Assembly: GCF_042686025.1 (NCBI RefSeq)
Contig: NZ_JBHUOZ010000001.1
Location: 1,798,001-1,862,000 of the forward strand
DNA: 64,000 bases
From: Terrimonas rubra
Lineage (GTDB): Bacteria > Bacteroidota > Bacteroidia > Chitinophagales > Chitinophagaceae
Direction of reading: 5' to 3'
The notes below the pieces were generated by a model. That model was not told the origin of the DNA and did not search any database. It worked only from the letters and a program-made list of their open reading frames with translations. Every line of letters starts with the position of its first letter. Within the stretch, counting starts at the first letter, position 1. The position numbers and the translations under genes are program-made. Positions 41,553 to 49,996 of the stretch are shown here, in pieces.

Positions 41553-43046
41553 ATGAATAAACGTAATGTAGGGTTCTCCGCTTTTATATTATTTACGATT
41601 GCCGTTTTACTACACCTGGTACATTATGAAGGTTGGTTAACTATTGGCGAGCAGCCCTTATTTATTATAAGGTGGCTTTTAATTACCAACCTGGTGGTTT
41701 TTGCCTGGTTTAAAAAATCATTGACCACCTGGATATTGGTGGCCATGGCCCTGGGTATAGAAATAGGCCTGGATTTCAGGGAGTTCTCGCAAAATCTCCA
41801 GTTCCTCAGTAAAATATTCCTGCGCCTGGTAAAAACAATTGTGGCGCCTTTACTTTTCTCTACCCTGGTTGTGGGTATTGCCAGCCATAGTAATTTAAAG
41901 CAGGTAGGACGTATCGGCTGGAAATCACTTTTATACTTTGAAGTTGTAACCACCCTGGCCCTGGTGATAGGCCTGGTATTTATTAATATTACCCAGGCCG
42001 GTAAGGGAATTGCCGTTCCGGAACACCTGGAATTACCCAAGTCCAATGAAAAAATATTCCAGCAAAAGGTTATTAATATATTGGATAGTGCCGGTGCTGA
42101 TATACCTGAAGGCCTGATCAATAAATTACCGGATGCCCCCGGTAAAACCTGGCAGGACCATATAATAGATATATTCCCGGAAAATATCATCAAGTCCATT
42201 TACGAGGGTAATGTATTACCCATCGTAGTATTCAGTGTGGTATTTGGTATTGCCCTGGCCCTGCTGAATGAAAAGAAGAAAAAGCCCATGCTGGACTTTA
42301 CCGAAAGCCTGGCGGAAACCATGTTCAAGTTCACCAATATCATCATGTACTTTGCGCCGTTTGGCGTAGGTGCAGCGATCGCCGTAACGGTGGGGCACCT
42401 GGGAATTGATATATTAAAGAACCTGTTCTTATTATTGGCTACTTTATACCTGGCCTTATTTGCCTTTATATTATTTGTACTGCTTCCTATTGCATTATGG
42501 ATCGCCAAAGTACCCGTTAAAAAATTCATCCAGGCTATCAGGGAGCCGGTATCAATAGCTTTTGCCACCACCAGCTCCGACTCGGCCTTACCCAAGGCCC
42601 TGGAGAATATGGAGAAATTTGGTGTGCCCCGTAAAATAGTTTCCTTTGTTATACCTACCGGTTATACATTTAACCTGGACGGTACCACGCTCTATCTTTC
42701 ACTGGCATCCATCTTCGTGGCCCAGGCTGCGGGTATTGACCTCTCCATTGGCGCCCAGCTGATGATTGGTTTATCCTTAATGCTTACCAGCAAAGGGGTG
42801 GCGGCAGTACCCAGGGCATCGCTGGTAATATTAATTGCCACGGCCGATTCCTTTAATTTCCCTATCTGGCCCATCATGGCTATATATGGTATTGATGAGT
42901 TAATGGATATGGCCCGTACTTCGGTAAATGTGATCGGTAATACCCTGGCCAGCTGCGTTATTGCCCGCTGGGAAGGAGAGTTTGATGATGAAAAAGCTAA
43001 GAACTTCTCCGAAGCAAGTGCAGATGCAGTAGTGGGAGAGGGCTAA
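41553..43046 (+). CDS. Dicarboxylate/amino acid:cation symporter (DAACS)
   Basis: A 497-residue glutamate-transporter-fold protein. Seen: FLRLVKTIVAPLLFSTLVVGIA, NVLPIVVFSVVFGIAL, the serine-rich re-entrant loop ATTSSDSALPKALENMEKFG (HP1), TGYTFNLDGTTLYLSLASIF (TM7 NMDGT-type motif), SKGVAAVPRASLV (HP2) and the ending helix with VIGNTLASCVIARWEGEF. It cotransports glutamate, aspartate or C4-dicarboxylates with Na+ or H+. It has about 70 extra N-terminal residues with two additional hydrophobic stretches compared with GltP. Divergent from the permease. Confidence 0.95.
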   Translation: MNKRNVGFSAFILFTIAVLLHLVHYEGWLTIGEQPLFIIRWLLITNLVVFAWFKKSLTTWILVAMALGIEIGLDFREFSQNLQFLSKIFLRLVKTIVAPLLFSTLVVGIASHSNLKQVGRIGWKSLLYFEVVTTLALVIGLVFINITQAGKGIAVPEHLELPKSNEKIFQQKVINILDSAGADIPEGLINKLPDAPGKTWQDHIIDIFPENIIKSIYEGNVLPIVVFSVVFGIALALLNEKKKKPMLDFTESLAETMFKFTNIIMYFAPFGVGAAIAVTVGHLGIDILKNLFLLLATLYLALFAFILFVLLPIALWIAKVPVKKFIQAIREPVSIAFATTSSDSALPKALENMEKFGVPRKIVSFVIPTGYTFNLDGTTLYLSLASIFVAQAAGIDLSIGAQLMIGLSLMLTSKGVAAVPRASLVILIATADSFNFPIWPIMAIYGIDELMDMARTSVNVIGNTLASCVIARWEGEFDDEKAKNFSEASADAVVGEG

Positions 43047-43163
43047 GGTTTAACGTTTTATGTTAAACCAGGGACGGAAAAACTTGTTATGGTAAAGCAA
43101 AGTTGAAAAGGTAATAGTTTAAATAATAATTACCCGTAAAGGGGCTCATTCATACCTTATTTT

Positions 43164-43853
43164 ATGTTTGAATTATTAGATGCCGCATTTCATTGGACCA
43201 ATTTGTTACAGCCACAATGGTATATTGAACATGGCGGACTGTGGATTTTATTATTAATTGTGTTTGCCGAAACCGGCTTGTTTATCGGCTTCTTCTTCCC
43301 TGGTGATTCGTTGTTGTTTGTATCGGGTATTTACAGTAACAGCCTGGCCAAATGGTTGTACGATACGGAAAGTGATTTTACTAACCTGCTCATGATCATG
43401 ACCCTGGTAACCCTGGCGGGTATTATAGGGAATTTTGTGGGGTACTGGTTTGGCAAAAAAAGCGGACCCGCATTATATAACCGGAAGGATAGTTTTTTAT
43501 TTAAACAACGTTACCTGCAGCAGGCAAAATCATTTTATGAAAAAAATGGTGGCTTTACCATTATCGTTGCCAGGTTCATTCCTTTTGTGCGCACATTTGC
43601 GCCTATTGTGGCGGGCATTGTGAAGATGGATACCAAAAAATTTGCTTTTTACAATGTGGTGGGTTGTGTGGCCTGGGTATTCAGTATGATGGCTGCCGGG
43701 CACTACCTGTATAAATACTTTTTAACCCAGCATAATTTTGACCTTACCCAACACCTGGAATGGATTGTATTAGGTATAGTGATCGTAACCACTTTACCGG
43801 TAATTTTAAAACTGATCAGGGGTAAGAAGAAAAAAGAAATAAGCGAGTTATAA
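43164..43853 (+). CDS. DedA-family (VTT-domain) membrane protein
   Basis: A 229-residue inner-membrane protein of the DedA/SNARE-associated (VTT) family. Motifs: VFAETGLFIGFFFPGDSLLFVSG, GNFVGYWFGKKSGP and ARFIPFVRTFAPIVAGIVKMD, then the C-terminal helices. DedA proteins are implicated in lipid carrier recycling and membrane homeostasis. Full length. A terminator follows at 43861. Confidence 0.95.
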   Translation: MFELLDAAFHWTNLLQPQWYIEHGGLWILLLIVFAETGLFIGFFFPGDSLLFVSGIYSNSLAKWLYDTESDFTNLLMIMTLVTLAGIIGNFVGYWFGKKSGPALYNRKDSFLFKQRYLQQAKSFYEKNGGFTIIVARFIPFVRTFAPIVAGIVKMDTKKFAFYNVVGCVAWVFSMMAAGHYLYKYFLTQHNFDLTQHLEWIVLGIVIVTTLPVILKLIRGKKKKEISEL

Positions 43854-43860
43854 TATTTGA

Positions 43861-43889
43861 AATGGTTGCTGTAACAGCAACCATTTTTT
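43861..43889 (+). terminator. Rho-independent terminator after the DedA gene
   Basis: Stem AATGGTTGCTG/CAGCAACCATT, short loop, T run. Confidence 0.92.
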
Positions 43890-43987
43890 GCTGAATAAAT
43901 AGGATAACCTGCGGATTTCAATAAATCCTAAATCTTAATTAAAAATCCTGTATTACCTTTAAGCTTAAACCAAAAACTATTGCTTCC

Positions 43988-45217
43988 GTGAAATCTTCCT
44001 CCTCTATATTCAGTGTAGCTGTATTGGTGGCTGCATTGGGCTATTTTGTAGATATATATGATCTGCTCTTGTTTGGCATTATACGTATTCCCAGTTTAAA
44101 TGATATGGGGCTAAGTCCCGAACAGGTATTGACCGATGGTGAGTCTATTTTGCAATGGCAGATGTGGGGCCTATTACTGGGCGGCATCATCTGGGGCGTA
44201 ATGGGTGATAAACGCGGACGTCTCAGTGTACTGTTCGGCTCTATTGTATTATACTCACTTGCCAATATCGCCAATGGTTTTGTGGAGACAGTGGACCAAT
44301 ACAAATGGATACGTTTTATTGCCGGCCTGGGCCTGGCGGGCGAACTGGGCGCTGGTATTACGTTGGTGTCAGAACTGACCCCAAAAGAAAAAAGAGGAAT
44401 TGCCACTTCGCTGGTAGCCGGCATTGGTCTTACCGGGGCGGTCGTGGCTTTTTTAATGAAAGAATATTTTCACTGGCGTACCTGTTATTTTATTGGCGGC
44501 GGCCTGGGTATGTTATTACTGGTATTGCGTATCTCGGTTTTCGAATCGGGTATGTTTAACCAGGTAAAAACAATGGAAGTACAAAGGGGCAACCTGTTCA
44601 TGTTGTTTAACAACTGGGACCGGTTTAAGCGTTACCTCTTTGGCATACTCATCGGGTTGCCTACCTGGTTTGTAATAGGCGTACTGGTTACTTTCTCCAG
44701 CGAGTTTGGTAAACAGTTTGGTATCACCGAACCCATCGATCCCGGTAAGGCCATCATGTTTGCCTATGCCGCTATTTCTATAGGTGATATAGCGGTTGGT
44801 TTTGTGAGCCAGTGGTTAAAGAGCAGGAAAAATGCCTTATATGTTTTTTATGCCATTACGGCCTTATTCATGGTATTATTCTTTACCACACAATGGAATG
44901 GCTCTGCCGCAAAAATGTACTGGATATGCGCCGGATTAGGCTTTGGCACCGGCTTTTGGGCCATCTTTGTCACCATGGGGGCCGAGCAGTTTGGCACTAA
45001 CTTAAGGGCAACAGCAGCCACCACTATTCCTAATATGGTAAGAGGTATGCTGGCTATTTTTATTTTACCATTATTTCAATGGTTGCGGGGCATGGATGGT
45101 ATCGGCTTTGTGAATGGAGGGGTCATTACGGGTATCGTTGTAATGAGCATTGGCATCCTGGCGGCCATTCTTACAAAGGAAACTTTTGGTAAGGATCTGA
45201 ATTTTGTCGAGAAATAA
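43988..45217 (+). CDS. MFS transporter (sugar/metabolite:H+ symporter-like)
   Basis: A 409-residue, 12-helix major facilitator protein starting at GTG. Seen: LGYFVDIYDLLLFGIIRIPSL (helix 1), GGIIWGVMGDKRGRLSVLFGS (the D-x-x-GR MFS loop), GLGLAGELGAGITLVSELTPK, and the central loop before FKRYLFGILIGLPTWFVIGV. The pattern resembles the metabolite:H+ symporter group; substrate unknown. It is monocistronic, framed by terminators at 43861 and 45225. Confidence 0.92.
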   Translation: MKSSSSIFSVAVLVAALGYFVDIYDLLLFGIIRIPSLNDMGLSPEQVLTDGESILQWQMWGLLLGGIIWGVMGDKRGRLSVLFGSIVLYSLANIANGFVETVDQYKWIRFIAGLGLAGELGAGITLVSELTPKEKRGIATSLVAGIGLTGAVVAFLMKEYFHWRTCYFIGGGLGMLLLVLRISVFESGMFNQVKTMEVQRGNLFMLFNNWDRFKRYLFGILIGLPTWFVIGVLVTFSSEFGKQFGITEPIDPGKAIMFAYAAISIGDIAVGFVSQWLKSRKNALYVFYAITALFMVLFFTTQWNGSAAKMYWICAGLGFGTGFWAIFVTMGAEQFGTNLRATAATTIPNMVRGMLAIFILPLFQWLRGMDGIGFVNGGVITGIVVMSIGILAAILTKETFGKDLNFVEK

Positions 45218-45224
45218 TAAGAAT

Positions 45225-45260
45225 AACAATGGGCGATAGTATAATTATCGCCCATTGTTT
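45225..45260. terminator. Rho-independent terminator, MFS / lipoprotein convergence
   Basis: Stem AACAATGGGCGATA/TATCGCCCATTGTT with a 7-base loop and T residues on both sides; can serve both convergent genes. Confidence 0.92.
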
Positions 45261-45281
45261 ATATACCGAAATGACTCCGTG

Positions 45282-46292
45282 TTACCATAAAGGATTACCG
45301 GAATGTGAGTAAATATTTGCATCAGCATCGCCTACAATTCGGTGATACATACTACCAGATATATTGATAACCCATTTTGCACCAGGAACCTTTGTTCCTG
45401 ATCCCAGGTAGCGTCCTAAAGGAACAGAGTAGTCGCCAGCCTGTGTAACACTACCGGAATAATTTACAAATTGAGGTAGCTCATAAGTACCAGTATATAT
45501 TCCATTGCTTACCGATGCGGTACCCTGAAGATTCCATTGCATAAATCTAACCTCACCGGGTGATGAGTTCCAACTACCACCACCTCTATATTCTAACTTA
45601 ATTCTTAATGTTAAATAGGTTTTCCAATATGGCCCACCTACGAAATCCTCATAAAAAACCGCCAGTTCATGAACATATTTTCTTTTTTTACTTAAGTCCG
45701 AAGTTTTGTAAAACTCCATTTGATGTGGAGAGTGCAATGCTCCAGAAATAGGAAGGTCAGTAGTTAAAGTACCCGATAACTGCTCGTCGGCTTCATTAGA
45801 AAGGGAAATTGTTTTACCAAACCGGGCTTTCTTCTCTATTAAAGCAGGGTTGGCTTTTAAATGAGCAATTTCATTTTCCTGGCTTGCAGGGATATAATAT
45901 TTTTGATTTTTATTATACCAAACGATGTTGGCTCCTATTTTTACTTCACCTTTAGCATTGAGTAATTGCTGATGAGCTAGAGGTAAGCCGGCATTATATA
46001 AATCTATAAGGCTTGCATCAGTAGCACTTTCATTTTCCCAGTTGATTGCTGAAAAAGCCTTTTCTAAGGAGAGAAAAGATTTGTTGTTAGGGAGAACAGA
46101 TTTGTCTAGTTTACCATCGAAAAGGGCATCGACAGTTTTTTGAAAGGCTTCCTGGGAACTAAAAACTAAACGGTTGTTTTCAACTTTTATTTCGTTATCC
46201 AGGTTTGTTTGTTGTTCTAAATTACTTTTTTTGCATGAGACAAATGTTAAAAGCAGCAGTGTTGTAAAAATACCGGTGATGACTGGTTTCAT
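45282..46292 (-). CDS. Lipoprotein of unknown function
   Basis: A 336-residue protein with a lipobox (TFVSC, Cys ~20). Helical N-terminal part (NRLVFSSQEAFQKTVDALFD) and a C-terminal half rich in beta-strands and aromatics (YWKTYLTLRIKLEYRGGGSW, WVINISGSMYHRIVG). I recognise no family; the part after ~150 could be a jelly-roll-like module. A perfect -7 TAGATTTG lies 26 nt upstream of the start. Placed next to the glycan cluster but convergently with the MFS gene. Confidence 0.78.
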   Translation of the reverse strand: MKPVITGIFTTLLLLTFVSCKKSNLEQQTNLDNEIKVENNRLVFSSQEAFQKTVDALFDGKLDKSVLPNNKSFLSLEKAFSAINWENESATDASLIDLYNAGLPLAHQQLLNAKGEVKIGANIVWYNKNQKYYIPASQENEIAHLKANPALIEKKARFGKTISLSNEADEQLSGTLTTDLPISGALHSPHQMEFYKTSDLSKKRKYVHELAVFYEDFVGGPYWKTYLTLRIKLEYRGGGSWNSSPGEVRFMQWNLQGTASVSNGIYTGTYELPQFVNYSGSVTQAGDYSVPLGRYLGSGTKVPGAKWVINISGSMYHRIVGDADANIYSHSGNPLW

Positions 46293-46318
46293 AATGATTA
46301 ATGTTTTAAAAGTTTGAG

Positions 46319-46326
46319 CAAATCTA
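46319..46326 (-). promoter_or_regulatory. -7 element for the lipoprotein gene
   Basis: Minus-strand TAGATTTG (perfect), 26 nt before the ATG at 46292. Confidence 0.45.
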
Positions 46327-46470
46327 TTGCTATGACAAATAGAAACTTCGTGAATTCATGTTATTCATCTGTTAAATGAAATATGTGAATAAAATAATAT
46401 ATTATTATTTCTTTAAGTGTATTGCTGAAAATTGACGATAAAAAATTACTTTTAAGGATAAACAAGACAC

Positions 46471-47391
46471 ATGAATGTTGATATTAGTATTGTTGTTGTA
46501 AACTATAATACATCAGCACTTACCCGAAAATGTATTGAGTCAATTAATAGATATGTTCCCGCTAATTTATCATATGAGATTATAGTTGTTGATAATAATT
46601 CAAAGTTTGAAGATTATATTGATTTAACTAACAGTGTTGAAACTGCTAGCGGATTAAAGATGATCCGGAACAGGAAAAACCTGGGTTTTGCCGGAGGCTT
46701 CATGACAGGCGCTTTAAGAGCTAATGGTAATTTTTTATTTTTTGTAAACAGTGATGTATTAGTTATTGAAGATTCCTTTACGCCTTTTGTTACTTTAATG
46801 AATGCGCAAACGGATATCGGCGTTTGCGGTGGCCAGGTACTCACCTGCGAATATAAACATGAAAAATCCTTTGATCATTTTATAACCTTCGGGTACAAGG
46901 TATTAGGTCCCTGGTTATATGAAAAAATGTATCCCGGTAAAAAATCAAGAACAAAAGAATATTTTGAACCTATTGATGTGGACATGACACATGGCTGTTA
47001 TATGGTGTTCAGGAAAAAATATTTTGATGAAGTGGGTGGCTTGGATGATAATATATTTCTTTATTATGAGGAGATGGACATCTGTAAAAGACTACAGAAA
47101 AAAGGACATAGGGTAGTGATGGAACCCCGTACAAAGATCGTTCACTTAGGCGGAGCCAGTACCCCTAAAAATATGTTGATCAAGAAAGAACTGCTGATCT
47201 CTTATCTCTATGTGCTGCAAAAGAATTTTGGGGTTTTCCAGTTCCTGCTGGCTCATGTTTTTTTAAGTGTTGTTTTCTTCTTCAAATCTATTGTGAAGCC
47301 CAAGTATTTCAGTATTTTTTTCATGCTGTTGTTTCATGGTAACGGACTTACAAAGTCATTAAAACATAAGCAAAAAATTTCCCCGGCATAG
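46471..47391 (+). CDS. Glycosyltransferase family 2
   Basis: A 306-residue GT2 enzyme with rhamnosyltransferase-like features. GT-A core: ISIVVVNYNTSALTRKCIES, EIIVVDNNSKFED, NRKNLGFAGGFMTGAL and FFVNSDVLVIE (DxD-like NSD), acceptor loop MTHGCYMVFRKKYFDEVGGL and the catalytic-base region FLYYEEMDICKRLQKKG. Hydrophobic helices near the C-terminus suggest membrane association. First gene of a four-gene surface-glycan cluster. Its first ~200 bases are AT-richer than the rest. Confidence 0.93.
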   Translation: MNVDISIVVVNYNTSALTRKCIESINRYVPANLSYEIIVVDNNSKFEDYIDLTNSVETASGLKMIRNRKNLGFAGGFMTGALRANGNFLFFVNSDVLVIEDSFTPFVTLMNAQTDIGVCGGQVLTCEYKHEKSFDHFITFGYKVLGPWLYEKMYPGKKSRTKEYFEPIDVDMTHGCYMVFRKKYFDEVGGLDDNIFLYYEEMDICKRLQKKGHRVVMEPRTKIVHLGGASTPKNMLIKKELLISYLYVLQKNFGVFQFLLAHVFLSVVFFFKSIVKPKYFSIFFMLLFHGNGLTKSLKHKQKISPA

Positions 47392-47393
47392 GC

Positions 47394-47401
47394 TATTTTT
47401 G
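47394..47401 (+). promoter_or_regulatory. Internal -7 element before the GT4 gene
   Basis: TATTTTTG (perfect) immediately after the GT2 stop, 41 nt before ATG 47443; may add transcripts of the rest of the cluster. Confidence 0.4.
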
Positions 47402-47442
47402 TCATAAGCGAATAGTATCATCAAACCGTTTAGCATATTAAC

Positions 47443-48552
47443 ATGAAAGTATTACATCTGGCAGGTGCTATGGAATGGGGTGGCGGCGATCAGCAAATGA
47501 TGGACCTGATTGCCAACCTGTCTGACCTGGATATACAAAGCGTTATCCTGTGTTTCAATCATTCGGCCATTAAAGCTCATGCCGAGAAGCATGGTGTCAG
47601 CACCCTGGCCGTTGATAAATCAAAACGATACTCCTCCAAGGTTCTCCGATATATAAAAGAACAGGTGCAGCAACTGGAAATTGATGTGATACATATCCAT
47701 ACCAGTAATTTTGTAATGACCTATATGCTGGCCGACGTTTTTTATAAGCTGAAAGTACCGGCTGTCTTTTCTAAAAAATCAATCAGCGAAAGTTCCAGTT
47801 TATTGAGCCCGGTAAAATATAACTATAAAGGCATCAAAAAAATAGTATGTGTATCCAATGCCATACTGGAATCTTTTAAAAATACCATTAAACCAAGGAA
47901 CCGGCATAAACTGGTAACGGTTTATGATGGTATACGCCTGGATAAAAAATTTCCCCCGGTTCCATCCTTAAGAGAAACTTTTAACCTGCCGGCAGGCATA
48001 ACCATTGTCGGTAATATTGCCAATCATTACCTGGCCAAGGATATCGGTGTTTTTGTAAAAACGGCTAATCATCTGGTCAACGAACTGCACCGAAAAGATC
48101 TTTTCTTTGTCCAGATCGGCAGCCCTTCGCCGTACACCCCTGAATATGAAGCGCTGGTGGATGAATATAATTTAAGGGATTCGGTTAAAATGATGGGTTT
48201 TACCCCTAATGCCGGCTCTTATTTACCCCAGTTTGATATTTTCCTGATGACCTCACAAAGAGAGGGCTTACCCCTGGTGATCATGGAGGCTTTTAATGCC
48301 CGCGTGCCGGTAGTGTCAACCAGCGGTGGCGGTATACCCGAGGCCATTACGCATGAAGAAAATGGCCTTTTATCGCCCATTAAAGACCATGTTTCGCTGG
48401 CCGGTAATATTATTGCCTTGCAGGCGGATGGAGCGCTAAAACAACAACTTGTTGAAAATGCCTATAAAAGACTGCACGAGGAGTTTGACTCCATTACCTG
48501 TGCCCGTAAAATGGCGGGGATATATGCTGAAGTGACCGGTAATAAAAACTAA
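47443..48552 (+). CDS. Glycosyltransferase family 4
   Basis: A 369-residue GT-B enzyme. N-terminal domain with the glycine-rich acceptor loop MEWGGGDQQMMDLIANLSD; C-terminal nucleotide-sugar domain with FLMTSQREGLPLVIMEAFNA and PVVSTSGGGIPEAI, where the EGLPLVIMEA E-x7-E motif holds the catalytic glutamates. Probably adds a sugar to a lipid-linked or LPS-type surface glycan in the cytosol, given the neighbouring GT2, DUF4254 and second GT genes. Confidence 0.93.
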   Translation: MKVLHLAGAMEWGGGDQQMMDLIANLSDLDIQSVILCFNHSAIKAHAEKHGVSTLAVDKSKRYSSKVLRYIKEQVQQLEIDVIHIHTSNFVMTYMLADVFYKLKVPAVFSKKSISESSSLLSPVKYNYKGIKKIVCVSNAILESFKNTIKPRNRHKLVTVYDGIRLDKKFPPVPSLRETFNLPAGITIVGNIANHYLAKDIGVFVKTANHLVNELHRKDLFFVQIGSPSPYTPEYEALVDEYNLRDSVKMMGFTPNAGSYLPQFDIFLMTSQREGLPLVIMEAFNARVPVVSTSGGGIPEAITHEENGLLSPIKDHVSLAGNIIALQADGALKQQLVENAYKRLHEEFDSITCARKMAGIYAEVTGNKN

Positions 48553-48587
48553 CTGTATTTCGGGCGTATTTACAGGCAACACTTGCT

Positions 48588-48595
48588 TAAATTTG
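48588..48595 (+). promoter_or_regulatory. Internal -7 element before the DUF4254 gene
   Basis: TAAATTTG (perfect), 19 nt before ATG 48615. Confidence 0.4.
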
Positions 48596-48614
48596 CGGTT
48601 TAATAGCTTATAGT

Positions 48615-49217
48615 ATGAATATTGCCCAAAGCATTCAAATATTCCAGCAGAGTATTGCCGATTATCATATAACGGATGATGTGGATACCCCCATCAACAA
48701 TCCCTACGCAAAAGAAACGATTGAACATTTATTATACCTGAAAAACTGGGTAGATACGGTGCAATGGCACCTGGAGGATATTATCCGTAGCCCGGCCATT
48801 GACCCGGTGGAAGCCCTGGCATTAAAGCGCCGTATTGATGCATCTAACCAACAGCGTACCGACCTGGTGGAATATATTGACAGCTGGTTCCTGCAACAAT
48901 ATGCATCAGTAACGCCGAAAGAGAATGCCACTTTTAATACCGAAAGTCCGGCCTGGGCTATTGACCGACTCTCTATCCTGGAACTGAAAATCTATCATAT
49001 GCAGATCGAAGCCGATAGAGCGGAAGCATCCGAGGAACACAGGCTTAACTGCAGCAAAAAATTACAGGTATTGCTTACCCAGCGGGAAGATCTGTCAACG
49101 GCCATCATCCAATTACTGGCCGATTTTACAAACGGCAATAAGTACATGAAAGTGTACAAACAAATGAAGATGTACAACGACGAAAGCCTGAATCCCGTTT
49201 TATACAATAACAAATAA
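48615..49217 (+). CDS. DUF4254-family protein in the glycosyltransferase cluster
   Basis: A 200-residue, mostly helical protein matching DUF4254: NPYAKETIEHLLYLKNWVDT, VQWHLEDIIRSPAIDPVEAL, LKRRIDASNQQRTDLVEYID, and AWAIDRLSILELKIYHMQIE. These proteins sit beside glycosyltransferase genes across Bacteroidota; the function is unknown. The next glycosyltransferase begins 4 bp after its stop, so they are tightly co-translated, which suggests the two proteins act together. Confidence 0.9.
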   Translation: MNIAQSIQIFQQSIADYHITDDVDTPINNPYAKETIEHLLYLKNWVDTVQWHLEDIIRSPAIDPVEALALKRRIDASNQQRTDLVEYIDSWFLQQYASVTPKENATFNTESPAWAIDRLSILELKIYHMQIEADRAEASEEHRLNCSKKLQVLLTQREDLSTAIIQLLADFTNGNKYMKVYKQMKMYNDESLNPVLYNNK

Positions 49218-49221
49218 TTAC

Positions 49222-49950
49222 ATGAAAAAAGATATTCATATTTTTTGTATGAAATGGGGTACACTCTATGGCCCCGAATATGTGAACACCTTATACTCCA
49301 TGGTAAAACGCAACCTGACCCTGCCGTTTACGATGGTTTGTTTTACGGATAATACCGAGGGTATTGATGCAGATGTAAAATGTTTTCCCATTCCTGAAAT
49401 GGAATTACCCACCAATATACCGGAGCGGATGTGGAAGAAGCTGACCACTTTTAAAAAAGACCTGTATGGCCTGCATGGTACAGCACTTTTCCTTGACCTG
49501 GATATTGTGATCGTAGATAATATTGATTCTTTCTTTGAAGATGATAACCCGTTTATGATCATCAAAGATTATAACAAACAATGGCGCATAACCGGCAACT
49601 CTTCAGTATACCGTTTCGAAATAGGACAGCATTCCTATGTATATGATTATTTCATTGCCAACTTTGATAGTGTAAGGCAGCAACACCGGAATGAACAGGA
49701 GTATTTATCCTGGGCGGTTAATGAAAAAGGTATTTTAAAGTACTGGCCTACTCCCTGGTGTCCCAGTTATAAGTATGACTGTGCTTCCCGTTTCCCCTTA
49801 GCTTTCTGGAAAATACCATCCATACCGGAAGGGGCTAAGATCATTATCTTCCATGGAGAATTTAACCCGCATAAAGCCATTAAAGGTGGCTGGGGAAAAT
49901 GGTATCGTTTTCTTCGCCCGGCCAAGTGGATCAAGAAATATTGGTATTAA
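49222..49950 (+). CDS. GT-A-fold glycosyltransferase (GT8-like)
   Basis: A 242-residue protein with GT-A features: KWGTLYGPEYVNTLYSMVKR (nucleotide-sugar entry), FTMVCFTDNTEG, the DxD in ALFLDLDIVIVDNIDSFFE (LDLD) and a C-terminal HGEFNPHKAIKGGWGKWYRF that resembles the HxxG..KPW closing motif of family 8. Start 4 bp after DUF4254. Last gene of the cluster; a bidirectional terminator follows. Donor and acceptor are unknown. Confidence 0.85.
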   Translation: MKKDIHIFCMKWGTLYGPEYVNTLYSMVKRNLTLPFTMVCFTDNTEGIDADVKCFPIPEMELPTNIPERMWKKLTTFKKDLYGLHGTALFLDLDIVIVDNIDSFFEDDNPFMIIKDYNKQWRITGNSSVYRFEIGQHSYVYDYFIANFDSVRQQHRNEQEYLSWAVNEKGILKYWPTPWCPSYKYDCASRFPLAFWKIPSIPEGAKIIIFHGEFNPHKAIKGGWGKWYRFLRPAKWIKKYWY

Positions 49951-49962
49951 GCATGTACTATA

Positions 49963-49994
49963 AAAAAACGGTTGGTGCAAACCAACCGTTTTTC
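49963..49994. terminator. Bidirectional Rho-independent terminator
   Basis: Stem AAAAACGGTTGG/CCAACCGTTTTT with loop TGCAAA, A/T tracts on both sides; it separates the convergent glycosyltransferase and ABC-F genes. Confidence 0.93.
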
Positions 49995-49996
49995 TT

